From the NCBI GenBank assembly GCA_045546615.1, contig JAZQDD010000060.1:1-64000 (forward strand): a stretch of 64,000 nucleotides of DNA. The letters run 5' to 3'. Source of the DNA: CAG-390 sp045546615 (lineage in GTDB: Bacteria; Bacillota; Clostridia; Oscillospirales; CAG-272). A program made the translations under genes and the position numbers. Of the stretch, positions 34,647-42,887 are shown in pieces; position 1 is the stretch's first letter, and each line of letters starts with the position of its first letter. Below the pieces are notes generated by a model. That model ran no database searches and was not told where the DNA came from. It saw only the letters and a program-made list of their open reading frames with translations.

Positions 34647-35378
34647 TCAGATTTTCGCTTTCTTTATGCGGCGGCGCATACGTCTGAGGTCGGACAGCAT
34701 CTTAAAGGTATCTCGGATTATATTTACCTTTGATTCACCGTGCACAAGCACTTTTACGGGCATCTCATAAATTTTCAACCCCAACTTATCCGCCCACAGT
34801 ATAGCCTCGAAATCAAACGCAAACCGATCGACCTCGCATCTTGGGAATATCTTCTGTACCGCGTCATGGGAAAATCCCTTGCATCCGCACTGCGAGTCGC
34901 TGAGCTTAAATCCGCCAACGATGCACAAAAGCTTGATATATACCTTTGAAGCTATTCGGCGCAGAAGTGTATATTCGGAGTAACCATCCTTTGACAGATT
35001 GCGCGAGCCTATTACAAGCGAAGCATCGCCGTGCGAGGAAAACTCCTCCCACATACGCTTGATGACCTCTGTGCCGTAGGCAAGGTCGGCATCGGTAAAC
35101 ATAGCAAGTTCTCCCTGCGATGCAAGAAGCGCGGTACGTACCGCACAGCCCTTACCTCTGTTTTCGGGATATCCGACAACTCGAACGGCAGGAAGCCCAA
35201 GACCGCGCACTATATCACCGCAACCGTCGGTACTGCCGTCATCAGCATAAATTATCTCATACTCTCTTTCCCCCTCGGGAGAAACAAAGACAGATTCCAT
35301 ATAGTCACTTAACTTTTTTGCGTTTTCTGCAATGACCGAGGATTCATTATACATTGGTATACATACTGAAATTTTCAT
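34647..35378 (-). CDS. Glycosyltransferase family 2, dolichyl/polyprenyl-phosphate glucosyltransferase-like
   Basis: A 243-residue cytosolic GT-A enzyme. Features in order: nucleotide-sugar binding start ISVCIPMYNES, YADDGSTDG, MFTDADLAYG (the DxD-type metal site), and the acceptor region SDSQCGCKGFSHDA with a late HGESKVN block. This pattern is that of ALG5/DPM-like enzymes that load a sugar on a polyprenyl phosphate at the membrane. No transmembrane segment is evident. The start at 35378 follows AAGGAAACAGAC. The gene lies between the RlmA-like methyltransferase and the secreted protein gene in one minus-strand cluster. Confidence 0.87.
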   Translation of the reverse strand: MKISVCIPMYNESSVIAENAKKLSDYMESVFVSPEGEREYEIIYADDGSTDGCGDIVRGLGLPAVRVVGYPENRGKGCAVRTALLASQGELAMFTDADLAYGTEVIKRMWEEFSSHGDASLVIGSRNLSKDGYSEYTLLRRIASKVYIKLLCIVGGFKLSDSQCGCKGFSHDAVQKIFPRCEVDRFAFDFEAILWADKLGLKIYEMPVKVLVHGESKVNIIRDTFKMLSDLRRMRRRIKKAKI

Positions 35379-35397
35379 GTCTGTTTCCTTACATATA

Positions 35398-36231
35398 TCA
35401 TTTTTGGCTGTAAATATAAAATTCCACGTCGATCTCCGTGGTGAGATGTTCAAGAGCCTCAAGACGTGCAAAAGCCTCGGCAGACGTACGAAACCTATAC
35501 GGCGTCATACCGAAAAGCCGCATTATATCGAGATTGCCGTCGATGGATATATCATAACGCACTCTTCTCTTTTCAAGCAATTCCATATCAGTCGGAAGAT
35601 CGGCACGGGCATCGTTAAGATACACGTCCCCGTAAACAGACCGTTTAAGTCCGAGAAGATGCTCGGGTGCGGCACCGCCAACAACAAATATTCCGCCGTT
35701 TTTCAGCGTTCTTTGCGCCTCGCTCTCGCTTATGGGCGAAAACATGGATAGCATTCCGTCCGCCGCTCCGTCTCTGACGGGAAGCTCGAAAACCGATGCA
35801 ACGCAATAAAAGGAATTGCCGCCTCCGCGCGCACGCCGCCTTTTTGATGCTCGGTCAACCGCCTGCTTTGATAGGTCTGCGCCAAAAAGACTGACTCCGT
35901 CAATATCGGATGCTATCCTTTCGGAATAATATCCCTCGCCGCAACCCGAATCAATAACAAAAGCAGGCGTGGGAAGATATTTTTCAAATATATTGCAGAT
36001 CTCATCGGCAAGCGGAGCATAGTAACCCGCATCGAGCCATGCCGTGCGAGCCGCTACCGCATCCTTCGGATCTCCTCCGCCTCCCTGCCGTCTGCCCGAG
36101 AGATCGGCATATCCCGAGGCGGCAAGGTCGAAGCAATGTCTCTTTTTCTCACCGCGGCAGAAAAGACTGCCGCCTACACGTTCAAGCTCCGCCCCGCAAA
36201 GAGGGCAGACGATATTATCAAGCAACGTCAT
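35398..36231 (-). CDS. rlmA: RlmA-like 23S rRNA (guanine-N1)-methyltransferase
   Basis: A 277-residue class I SAM-dependent methyltransferase. The N-terminal zinc ribbon has CPLCGAEL, then Cys25 and HCFD, as in RlmA/RrmA and TlrB, with the RlmA-type block DLAASGYADLSGRRQ following. The SAM site reads VIDSGCGEGYYSERI near 92-106, and a motif IV-like MLSMFSP follows. Known members methylate G745 or G748 in 23S rRNA; which one here cannot be told, and TlrB-like members give tylosin resistance. Its ATG overlaps the sortase stop codon as ATGA, which indicates translational coupling. Confidence 0.82.
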   Translation of the reverse strand: MTLLDNIVCPLCGAELERVGGSLFCRGEKKRHCFDLAASGYADLSGRRQGGGGDPKDAVAARTAWLDAGYYAPLADEICNIFEKYLPTPAFVIDSGCGEGYYSERIASDIDGVSLFGADLSKQAVDRASKRRRARGGGNSFYCVASVFELPVRDGAADGMLSMFSPISESEAQRTLKNGGIFVVGGAAPEHLLGLKRSVYGDVYLNDARADLPTDMELLEKRRVRYDISIDGNLDIMRLFGMTPYRFRTSAEAFARLEALEHLTTEIDVEFYIYSQK

Positions 36232-37262
36232 CTTTCAACATTTACAAGCTTTGCCTGTATTGCGTATCTGTAATTTTTCTCACCATTTACGCAAGTGGAC
36301 AGCGTGAGTATAGTATCGTCGGCATTAAATTCTATGCCTTCCTTTTTGTAAAGTGACTTTTCCGCCGCATTATAGCAAAAATCGACGAAAGCCTCGTCAC
36401 TTGCAAAGCTGGTGGCATAGTAACGGATCTTGACATGTGATTTATACACGGCAAACACCTCAAAGGTGTATATACCGTCAAGCGTTGCAAGCTCCACCGT
36501 GGTATTCATAAAGAAATCTTCCTTGAGGAATTTATCAAGCTGATGGAACATTGCGCCGTTTTTAAAGTTGTGTCCATAAAGCACGAGGTTCCGGTTTTCC
36601 GTAACCTTTGGGTGGTTTGTGCAATCGGCAAATATCGTTCCGGCGTTAAGAACCTGATGATTAAAACCGTGGTCAAGATAATAGTCGTTGTCATTCGTCT
36701 GAACAACGGGGTAGCTTATGACCGTTCCTTTTATAGTTATATATCCTATAAGGTCGCTGTTCTGGGTACGCAATGACTCAAGGTACACCTTGATGCGTTG
36801 GAATTTCAAGCTGGTGATCGGCGCTTCACCCGAGGCATCGGGCGGCGCTTGCACTCCGTTCTCTTTGATGTCATCATAGTTCTGCATGGGGTTATCTATC
36901 GCAAGCGAAGAAAGCCATCCTACTTTACCGTACTTATCTCCCTGCATTGCTTGCTCAAAGCCCATCGCTATACCGGAATAAGCATCGTCCGACATACGGT
37001 ATTGATCCATGATACCGACAAGCTCACGAACGCAGTAAGAAAAAACACCAAGACAGATGATGACGGCAATCACTCTGATAGCAAGATCCATTACGTTCTT
37101 TTTCTTCTTTTTTATAGGACGGTCAGGCGCGATCTCTCCCGCCGTGATACCGCCAAGAGAATTCAAAAAAACCGCCGCGTCCGCGCGATTCTCCTCGGCG
37201 TTAAAAGGAGCGCCGCCAAGATGCTCATTTTGTGCTTCGTTATTTTGCATATTTCTATCCAT
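36228..37262 (-). CDS. Class B-type sortase with long cytoplasmic N-tail
   Basis: A 344-residue membrane-anchored transpeptidase. About 55 polar N-terminal residues lead to a KKKKK stretch and one transmembrane segment (about 60-80), so the catalytic part is outside. The sortase core has His in LVLYGHNFKNG, Cys in the TLSTC motif and Arg in YRYAIQ. TLSTC and the length suggest class B or a related class. No sorting-signal protein is adjacent, so its substrate lies elsewhere or is one of the secreted proteins by another motif. Promoter at 37304-37332 and AAGGGG six bases before the start. It heads the cluster that runs through rlmA, the glycosyltransferase, the C39-like protein and the CorC-like protein. 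Confidence 0.88.
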   Translation of the reverse strand: MDRNMQNNEAQNEHLGGAPFNAEENRADAAVFLNSLGGITAGEIAPDRPIKKKKKNVMDLAIRVIAVIICLGVFSYCVRELVGIMDQYRMSDDAYSGIAMGFEQAMQGDKYGKVGWLSSLAIDNPMQNYDDIKENGVQAPPDASGEAPITSLKFQRIKVYLESLRTQNSDLIGYITIKGTVISYPVVQTNDNDYYLDHGFNHQVLNAGTIFADCTNHPKVTENRNLVLYGHNFKNGAMFHQLDKFLKEDFFMNTTVELATLDGIYTFEVFAVYKSHVKIRYYATSFASDEAFVDFCYNAAEKSLYKKEGIEFNADDTILTLSTCVNGEKNYRYAIQAKLVNVER

Positions 37263-37303
37263 AGGCAACCCCTTTCTTGTAATTCAGCATTATTTGTCAT
37301 AAT

Positions 37304-37332
37304 ATTATATAATATTTTAGGAAAAAATACAA
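37304..37332 (-). promoter_or_regulatory. Promoter of the sortase cluster
   Basis: On the minus strand TTGTAT (37332-37327), 17 bases, TATAAT (37309-37304), about 40 bases before the sortase start. Confidence 0.72.
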
Positions 37333-37388
37333 GTGTTATTTTATTTTATTGACTTATTGTTCAAAAAAAGTTCACTATAGAGTGGGGT

Positions 37389-37428
37389 AAAATGCAAAAA
37401 AGTGGCAAAAGCCACTTTTTTGCATTTT
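37389..37428 (-). terminator. Terminator of the htrA-regulator-kinase operon
   Basis: An 18-bp perfect stem (AAAATGCAAAAAAGTGGC with its complement) with a four-base loop. On the minus strand it ends in TTTTTTGCATTTT. It overlaps the stop codon of the histidine kinase. Confidence 0.85.
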
Positions 37429-38953
37429 ATTCGACAGTATCAAGCTCAAACCAGAACACAGAACCCGCTCCGAGCTTGCTTTCGACACCAAAAGCGGCAC
37501 CGTGGCGAACAAGCGCCGTTTTGACGATAGAAAGCCCCAGTCCGCTGCCGACAGCCGCGCGGCGGTGTACCTTGTCAAGCTTATAATATCTATCCCAGAT
37601 GTGTGGAATATGCTCGGGCGCGATCCCCTCTCCGCTATCTGCGACACTCATCCTTACCTTGCCGTTTTCAACGTGCTGACATACGGTGACCGTCTTGTTA
37701 TCACCCGTGTAGTTAATAGCGTTGTTGATAAGATTATATAAAACTTGAGTTATCATAGTTTCGTCGGCAAAAACGTACGCATCGCAATCAGCCTCAAAAT
37801 TGATAACGTAACCCTCGTGAGCGATAAGGGCGGAATATCTCGACAGCACGTTGTGAGTAGTAGACGTGAGCGATATTCGGCTCTTTTGCGGCAGAACACC
37901 GTCCTTATCTATCTTGGAAATATCAAGCATATCGCTGACAAGCGATCCAAGGCTCTTTGCCTCGTCTATTATGACCTGAAGATTCTCGGGCGTGTTCTCC
38001 CCGGGGATATCGCGCATCATCTCGGCGTATCCCGTTATCATGGTAAGCGGTGTGCGCAGATCGTGCGACACGTTTGCTATAAGCTCACGCCGTTGAGTAT
38101 CTGATTTCGATATCTCCTCTGCCGCGAAATTCAAGGTTTTTGCAAGCTCGCGCGTTTCGCGATGTCCCTCTTCCGCGAAATCAGCACTGTAATCACCGTC
38201 TGCAAGTTTTTTTGCAGATTCATTCATCCTTACTATGGGGGATGAAATGCTCTTTGAAACTATCAGCGCAAAGATCGCGGCAAAAATTATTCCCGCGGCG
38301 GCTATCCACCAAAACTGAAGGCCGAGAGTGTCCACAGTTGAGGTCATAGGCGTAAATTTGCTGTTCAGGAAAATAGCAAATTTCTCGCCGTGTGCTCCAT
38401 TTGCCGTCTTTACGAAAAGACTGCTCACACTCTCTTTATCGACGTGCGGCTTGATTTCCTTTCCCTTTTGGGCAGGCTTTGGGGGTTCAGCGCCATTGGC
38501 GTTAAAATCATGCCCCTCACCGAACGGCTCGGTGCGTTCCATGCTGAATTGCGTTTTCCACTCTCCGCCGTTTTCAACGGCGTTCTGATAGTATTGCGCC
38601 AGCTTTTCAAGCGGAAGATGGTGCAGTAAGCACGCGGGATCAGCCTTAACGCTTACCGATTCCTCAGCAAGAGTTGAGCCGGTTACGCTGAATATGCGGA
38701 CGCATATCCCGTACTCACTTCCAAGCAGTGCGGCGGTTTCCTCGAAATCTCCCGTCGCAACAGCATCCGCAAGCGAGTCCGCCGCATAGTCCAGCTCTCC
38801 GTGTTTAGTCCTTTCGTAGAACTTGTTCAGAAGCCCTATCTGAAATATCCACGTTATGCTCAACATAAGCACCGCAAAGGCAACGAAGCACAGTATCAGC
38901 TTGCCGCGTATGCCCATGCGCCTTTTGCTCATTTTATTTTTATCGCTCCTCAT
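37427..38953 (-). CDS. HAMP-domain sensor histidine kinase
   Basis: A 508-residue membrane kinase. Transmembrane segments at about 17-38 and 217-240 enclose an extracytoplasmic sensor of about 180 residues that includes a Pro/Lys-rich stretch (EPPKPAQKGKEIKP). Then HAMP (about 240-290), the dimerisation box with phospho-His in IANVSHDLRTPLTM, and the ATPase domain with N box LINNAINYTGD, G1 VADSGEGIAPEHI and G2 GSGLGLSIV. Its ATG overlaps the response regulator stop as ATGA, so it is the cognate partner. With htrA upstream in the same operon, it probably senses envelope or secretion stress, by analogy to CssS-type systems. Confidence 0.93.
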   Translation of the reverse strand: MRSDKNKMSKRRMGIRGKLILCFVAFAVLMLSITWIFQIGLLNKFYERTKHGELDYAADSLADAVATGDFEETAALLGSEYGICVRIFSVTGSTLAEESVSVKADPACLLHHLPLEKLAQYYQNAVENGGEWKTQFSMERTEPFGEGHDFNANGAEPPKPAQKGKEIKPHVDKESVSSLFVKTANGAHGEKFAIFLNSKFTPMTSTVDTLGLQFWWIAAAGIIFAAIFALIVSKSISSPIVRMNESAKKLADGDYSADFAEEGHRETRELAKTLNFAAEEISKSDTQRRELIANVSHDLRTPLTMITGYAEMMRDIPGENTPENLQVIIDEAKSLGSLVSDMLDISKIDKDGVLPQKSRISLTSTTHNVLSRYSALIAHEGYVINFEADCDAYVFADETMITQVLYNLINNAINYTGDNKTVTVCQHVENGKVRMSVADSGEGIAPEHIPHIWDRYYKLDKVHRRAAVGSGLGLSIVKTALVRHGAAFGVESKLGAGSVFWFELDTVE

Positions 38954-39645
38954 TTTTCCTCAAAGCGATAGCCTATGCCACGCAGAGTAACGATATACTC
39001 CGCATATCTGCCAAGCGACTTGCGCAAGAGCTTGATATGCGTATCAAGCGTACGTGCATCGCCGTAAAAATCATATCCCCAAACGTCGCATATCAGCTTT
39101 TCGCGGCTCAAAGCGATGTTGCGGTTATTGAGCATATAAAAGAACAGCTCATACTCCTTGGGCGACATTTCTATCCTTTCGCCGTCTATGTAAACTATTC
39201 TTGCGGTGAGGTCGGCGCGAAGAGCGCCGCCGTCAAGCTCGATTATATTATGCTCCTCTGCGGCCTTGTTCTGGCGCAGTGTGCGCTTCATCACAGCCTC
39301 AACTCTCATCATCAGCTCTTTGGGGGAGAAGGGCTTTACAACGTAATCGTCAACGCCTATGCTAAAGCCGTTTATTTTGTCGTACTCGTCAGCACGCGCG
39401 GAGAGCATGATTATCGGTACTTGCGAAAATTTGCGTATCTCGCGGCAAGCGGGAAATCCGGCAAGCTCGGGCATCATGATATCCATAATTACTATATCGA
39501 AATCATGCTCCCTGCAAAGGCTGACAGCACTCATACCGTCTGCCGCCTCGGCAACCGTATGACCTTCAAATTCCGCGTATTTTCTGACTATAGACCTTAT
39601 CCTGACTTCGTCGTCAACCACGAGGATGTTATACATTTTATCCAT
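38950..39645 (-). CDS. OmpR/PhoB-family response regulator
   Basis: A 231-residue regulator. The receiver domain (1-120) has the acidic pair in ILVVDDE, the phosphorylated Asp in DIVIMDIMMP, the Thr/Ser position in PIIMLSAR and Lys in VVKPFSP. A winged-helix DNA-binding domain follows (LSREKLICDVWGYDF, RTLDTHIKLLRKSL). The start is somewhat uncertain: the ATG at 39645 and the one at 39636 both lack a good ribosome-binding site, which suggests dependence on translation of htrA six bases upstream. It is co-transcribed with htrA and the kinase. Confidence 0.93.
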   Translation of the reverse strand: MDKMYNILVVDDEVRIRSIVRKYAEFEGHTVAEAADGMSAVSLCREHDFDIVIMDIMMPELAGFPACREIRKFSQVPIIMLSARADEYDKINGFSIGVDDYVVKPFSPKELMMRVEAVMKRTLRQNKAAEEHNIIELDGGALRADLTARIVYIDGERIEMSPKEYELFFYMLNNRNIALSREKLICDVWGYDFYGDARTLDTHIKLLRKSLGRYAEYIVTLRGIGYRFEEK

Positions 39646-39651
39646 TGAGAT

Positions 39652-41052
39652 TTATTTTAAATTCTCGGGAACGGACTCCGTAAGCGTAACGCTGACGGTC
39701 ATAGTCTTGCGGTCACGCACTAACATGACCTCTATCGTTTCGCCGATCTCGTGTTTTTCAATGATAGCCGTAACATCATCGCTATCCGTTACTTCAGTAC
39801 CGTCCACAGAAAGGATCCTATCGCCGTATTTAATAGCATCCGTTTCGCTTTCCGCAACGTAAATACCTGCGTGGTTTGAGCGGAAATAGTAGTACGCGCT
39901 GAACGAGTCAAGCTCAAGAACGGTGATACCGATACTCGGTCTGCCCGTGACGTATCCGTTTTCCATAAGCTGGCTTGCGATATTGCGCACCGTATTTGCA
40001 GGGATGGCAAATCCAAGTCCCTCGATATTAGTTCCGGCAGACTTTGCATTTACCACGCCTACAAGCTCACCGTAGAGATTGAAAAGTCCGCCGCCCGAGT
40101 TACCGGGGTTTACTGCGGCATTGGTCTGGAGAAGCGTCATAGTGCCGCTACCCGATATCTTGACCTCGCGCTCAAGCGCACTTATAATACCGTTTGTAAC
40201 AGTACCGCCAAGCTCGCCGAGGGGATTACCGATAGCAAGAACTTCCATACCGACAACGAGCTTTGTGCTGTCCTCGGCAAAAGCGGCAACGGTAAGCGCT
40301 CTGTCCGCAGGCTCTATCTTGATAACGGCAACATCCGTGCGGGAATCCGTACCAATAAGTGCGGCGGGATACTCCGTGCCGTCGGTAAGGCGTACGGTTA
40401 TCTTTTCTGCGCCGTCCACAACGTGATTGTTTGTCACGATGTAACCCGTGGCTGTAATGATAACACCGCTTCCCGCGCCCTCTGTAACGTACTGCGGATA
40501 GTATCCGTTACTCTGCACGGTAGCCTCGGTGGTTATCTCAACCACGGAGTCCTTGACTTTTGCGGCGGCATCCGCGTAATTCATAAGCTCGCCGCGCTCT
40601 ACGCTGATAGGAGCTTTTGTTTCACTTCCGCTCGGAACGCTTACAACAATATCGGCACTGCTGCCCTGAGAGGGTTGAGATGCGGGACTTTCCGGAGCCT
40701 CTGTGGTTTCAGCGTCGAAATAGCGGTCGGCAACATACGTTCCGACAAAGCCCGCCACTCCCGACAGCAACACGCAAAGGACGATGGAGAGAACCGTAAG
40801 AACTACCTTTTTCTTACCGCCCTTTTTCTTTGCGGGTACAGCTCCGACTGCAGCCGCGGGAGCCGAGGGAGTATATGAAGTACACCTGTAACCGCCGTCG
40901 GATTCGGGTGTATATGCAACGCCGTACGCTCCGCCGTTGTCACCGCGCTCAACGCTTTCATCATTTTGCGCATCCGCCGCGTTTTCCTTATTCTCAACAG
41001 GCTCTATATCTTCGGAGCTGTTTTTTACGTTTTCATCATCTAAATAACTCAT
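39652..41052 (-). CDS. htrA: Membrane-anchored HtrA/DegP-type serine protease
   Basis: A 466-residue protease. An acidic, cytoplasmic N-tail (about 1-80) with Lys-rich AKKKGGKKK precedes one transmembrane segment (about 83-108); a Ser/Pro/Thr-rich linker follows. The trypsin-like domain has the triad His in IVTNNHVVDG, Asp in SRTDVAVIKI and Ser in NPGNSGGGLFN. The C-terminus is one PDZ domain (GDRILSVDGTEVTDSDD). It degrades misfolded exported proteins outside the membrane. The start at 41052 is chosen because AAGGAGG is seven bases upstream; the ATG at 41058 is too close. It is first gene of an operon with a two-component system, which likely controls it. Confidence 0.95.
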   Translation of the reverse strand: MSYLDDENVKNSSEDIEPVENKENAADAQNDESVERGDNGGAYGVAYTPESDGGYRCTSYTPSAPAAAVGAVPAKKKGGKKKVVLTVLSIVLCVLLSGVAGFVGTYVADRYFDAETTEAPESPASQPSQGSSADIVVSVPSGSETKAPISVERGELMNYADAAAKVKDSVVEITTEATVQSNGYYPQYVTEGAGSGVIITATGYIVTNNHVVDGAEKITVRLTDGTEYPAALIGTDSRTDVAVIKIEPADRALTVAAFAEDSTKLVVGMEVLAIGNPLGELGGTVTNGIISALEREVKISGSGTMTLLQTNAAVNPGNSGGGLFNLYGELVGVVNAKSAGTNIEGLGFAIPANTVRNIASQLMENGYVTGRPSIGITVLELDSFSAYYYFRSNHAGIYVAESETDAIKYGDRILSVDGTEVTDSDDVTAIIEKHEIGETIEVMLVRDRKTMTVSVTLTESVPENLK

Positions 41053-41369
41053 GATCATACCTCCTTATGGTTTTACACTCTTATTATACATCAGTTTTGT
41101 GAAGATTTTTTGACGAAGTGAAAAAAAGTCTTTGAAATATAGTTTTTTCGACACAATGCTTTTTTGGCGCATTGTCGATGATAAAGCTTTATATTGAGCC
41201 GTTTGACGATTTTTAGAGTTTACACTAACATTTTTTTATGATATAATATTATAAACTGGAGTATTATAAGCTTCAAAACGATATTTAATAATATTTTTCA
41301 TAGGCAGCGTACTTGTAAACCTAATGTATGAAAAGCATAAGAGATAAAAAAATAAGAGAGGGGCGCGAA
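41053..41369. other. 317-base divergent intergenic region
   Basis: It holds a TATAAT-type -10 box for htrA (41083-41088 on the minus strand) without a clear -35, as expected for an activator-dependent promoter, with two TTCAC repeats nearby. Near the middle an imperfect hairpin (41149-41177, CGAC..AATGC with GCATTGTCG) lies between the two promoters. The plus-strand promoter of the QueG-like gene is at 41219-41247. No coding sequence is seen here. Confidence 0.5.
41219..41247 (+). promoter_or_regulatory. Promoter of the QueG-like gene
   Basis: TTTACA (41219-41224), 17 bases, TATAAT (41242-41247), about 120 bases before the ATG at 41370. Confidence 0.72.
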
Positions 41370-42179
41370 ATGGATAAGCTATCGGAATTGCTCATATCCG
41401 CAGGAGCGGCAGATGCCGCGTCTATTTGCATTTCTGAATGCAAAATAATAAATCCCAGACTCATCTCTCGCCTTGATTTTGAGGTTAAAAGCGTGTGCAT
41501 GGGGATAATGCCCTACTACACCGTGCATTGTGATGCCGAAAGGACTGTTTCCGCATACGCCGTAGCACGCGATTATCATCTTGCGCAACGGGAGTTGGCT
41601 GAACGCTTGCTTTCAAATGCGCAAAAGCATTTTCCGCAACATCATTTCGCCTTTTACGGTGATCACTCCCCCATTGCCGAGGTCGATGCCGCCGCACGCG
41701 CAGGACTCGGAATTATCGGCAGACACGGATTGCTTATAACTCCGAAGTATTCCTCATTCGTTTTTATTTTCGGTGTTTTTACGGACGTGAGTGTTGAAAA
41801 ACAAAACCGTGAGGTGCGCTATTGCGAGAATTGCGGTGCTTGCACGCGTGCCTGCCCGACACGTTTGAAAAACGGCGGAGAATGTCTCTCGTCAATAACG
41901 CAGAAAAAGGGCGTCCTCACAAACGAAGAACAGGCGTTGATGCTTGAACAGGGCACTCTTTGGGGATGCGATATATGCCAGAACGTCTGTCCGCACACGA
42001 TACGGGCAAAGCGGTCAGGCACGCTTTACACCGACAGCGAATGGTTTAATTCAAATGCGATACCTTCACCCGACAAAAGCGTTGCAGAGAGTGACGAATT
42101 TTCAAGCAGGGCATATTCATGGCGCGGAAAAGAAGTATTTCTCCGAAATTTGAATATTTTTGATAACAAAACGCAATAA
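41370..42179 (+). CDS. QueG-like double 4Fe-4S cluster protein, shorter than epoxyqueuosine reductase
   Basis: A 269-residue protein. Two ferredoxin-like cluster motifs are visible: CENCGACTRACP near 166-177 and CDICQNVCPHT near 213-223, the arrangement of the QueG C-terminal half; the N-terminal half resembles the cobalamin-binding region of QueG (GDHSPIAEVDAAARAGLGIIG). QueG proteins reduce epoxyqueuosine in tRNA; this protein is about 100 residues shorter than typical QueG, and no other queuosine gene is nearby, so a different reductase role is possible. The start at 41370 follows GAGAGGGG. The next gene begins 16 bases downstream. Confidence 0.78.
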   Translation: MDKLSELLISAGAADAASICISECKIINPRLISRLDFEVKSVCMGIMPYYTVHCDAERTVSAYAVARDYHLAQRELAERLLSNAQKHFPQHHFAFYGDHSPIAEVDAAARAGLGIIGRHGLLITPKYSSFVFIFGVFTDVSVEKQNREVRYCENCGACTRACPTRLKNGGECLSSITQKKGVLTNEEQALMLEQGTLWGCDICQNVCPHTIRAKRSGTLYTDSEWFNSNAIPSPDKSVAESDEFSSRAYSWRGKEVFLRNLNIFDNKTQ

Positions 42180-42195
42180 CCCCAAAGGTGGTAAA

Positions 42196-42876
42196 ATGCC
42201 AAAACCAATAAAGAAAACCTTTTTAGAGCGCGAGGAGATGCGCTTGCGTGCCGAGATAGAACGGAAGGAGCACCAGCTTGCCTCTTTGCGCTACACGGGA
42301 CATAAGTCACCGTACAAGCGCGCCGCCGAAGCGGCGGCATCCCCGCGCAGATATGCAAAAAGCAATTATTTCTCCTTTATTTGGGCAGTAATAAAGGATA
42401 CGACTCTCTACGGCTTTTGGGAAAGATTTTTAGCCGTTTTTCGCAGATTTCGACTGATATCCATAATATTGCGAGTAATAAGCTGGATATTTACCATAGT
42501 GCAAACGGGAACTGTGTTCGTCGTTTTCGCCGCCATCGCCATCATAGCTCTTCCCGCCCTCATCATTGGCGGAATAATCGCCCTTATAAGGGGAGCTATC
42601 CTTTTGGGACAAATAGGGGCGCGATTAAAAAACACCGATAACGAACGTTCGGCAGTAATATTTTTGCCCATGAATCTTCGCGGCACTTACTCCTGCGCCG
42701 CCGCCACCGCCGAGCATCTCGCAAGGCAGGGCTACACTGTTTTGGCAGTTACGCCGACTTTACACAAGCCGCCGCGATCATCCGATAACGTCTGTTTTGT
42801 CGGGCGGGGACTTTATTTCATTCTTAACAGAAAATATCTTAAAAACGCAAATGACAGAATCAATATCTATCTTTGA
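42196..42876 (+). CDS. Uncharacterised membrane protein upstream of addBA
   Basis: A 226-residue protein I do not recognise. Residues about 5-35 are charged and helical (KKTFLEREEMRLRAEIERKE), likely a coiled coil. Two adjacent hydrophobic segments (about 90-112 and 114-140, with IAIIALPALIIGGIIALIRG) form a membrane hairpin. The C-terminal 75 residues are soluble, with an alternating strand-helix look (SAVIFLPMNLRGT, GYTVLAVTPT). Start supported by AAAGGTGG. It is 11 bases upstream of addB, so it is probably in the same operon, but nothing else ties it to recombination. Confidence 0.7.
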   Translation: MPKPIKKTFLEREEMRLRAEIERKEHQLASLRYTGHKSPYKRAAEAAASPRRYAKSNYFSFIWAVIKDTTLYGFWERFLAVFRRFRLISIILRVISWIFTIVQTGTVFVVFAAIAIIALPALIIGGIIALIRGAILLGQIGARLKNTDNERSAVIFLPMNLRGTYSCAAATAEHLARQGYTVLAVTPTLHKPPRSSDNVCFVGRGLYFILNRKYLKNANDRINIYL

Positions 42877-42887
42877 CAGGAGAAAAA

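Noticed and set aside
41370..42179. Full epoxyqueuosine reductase (queG)
   Set aside because: Motifs agree but the protein is clearly shorter than QueG and no queuosine genes are adjacent, so only QueG-like is claimed.
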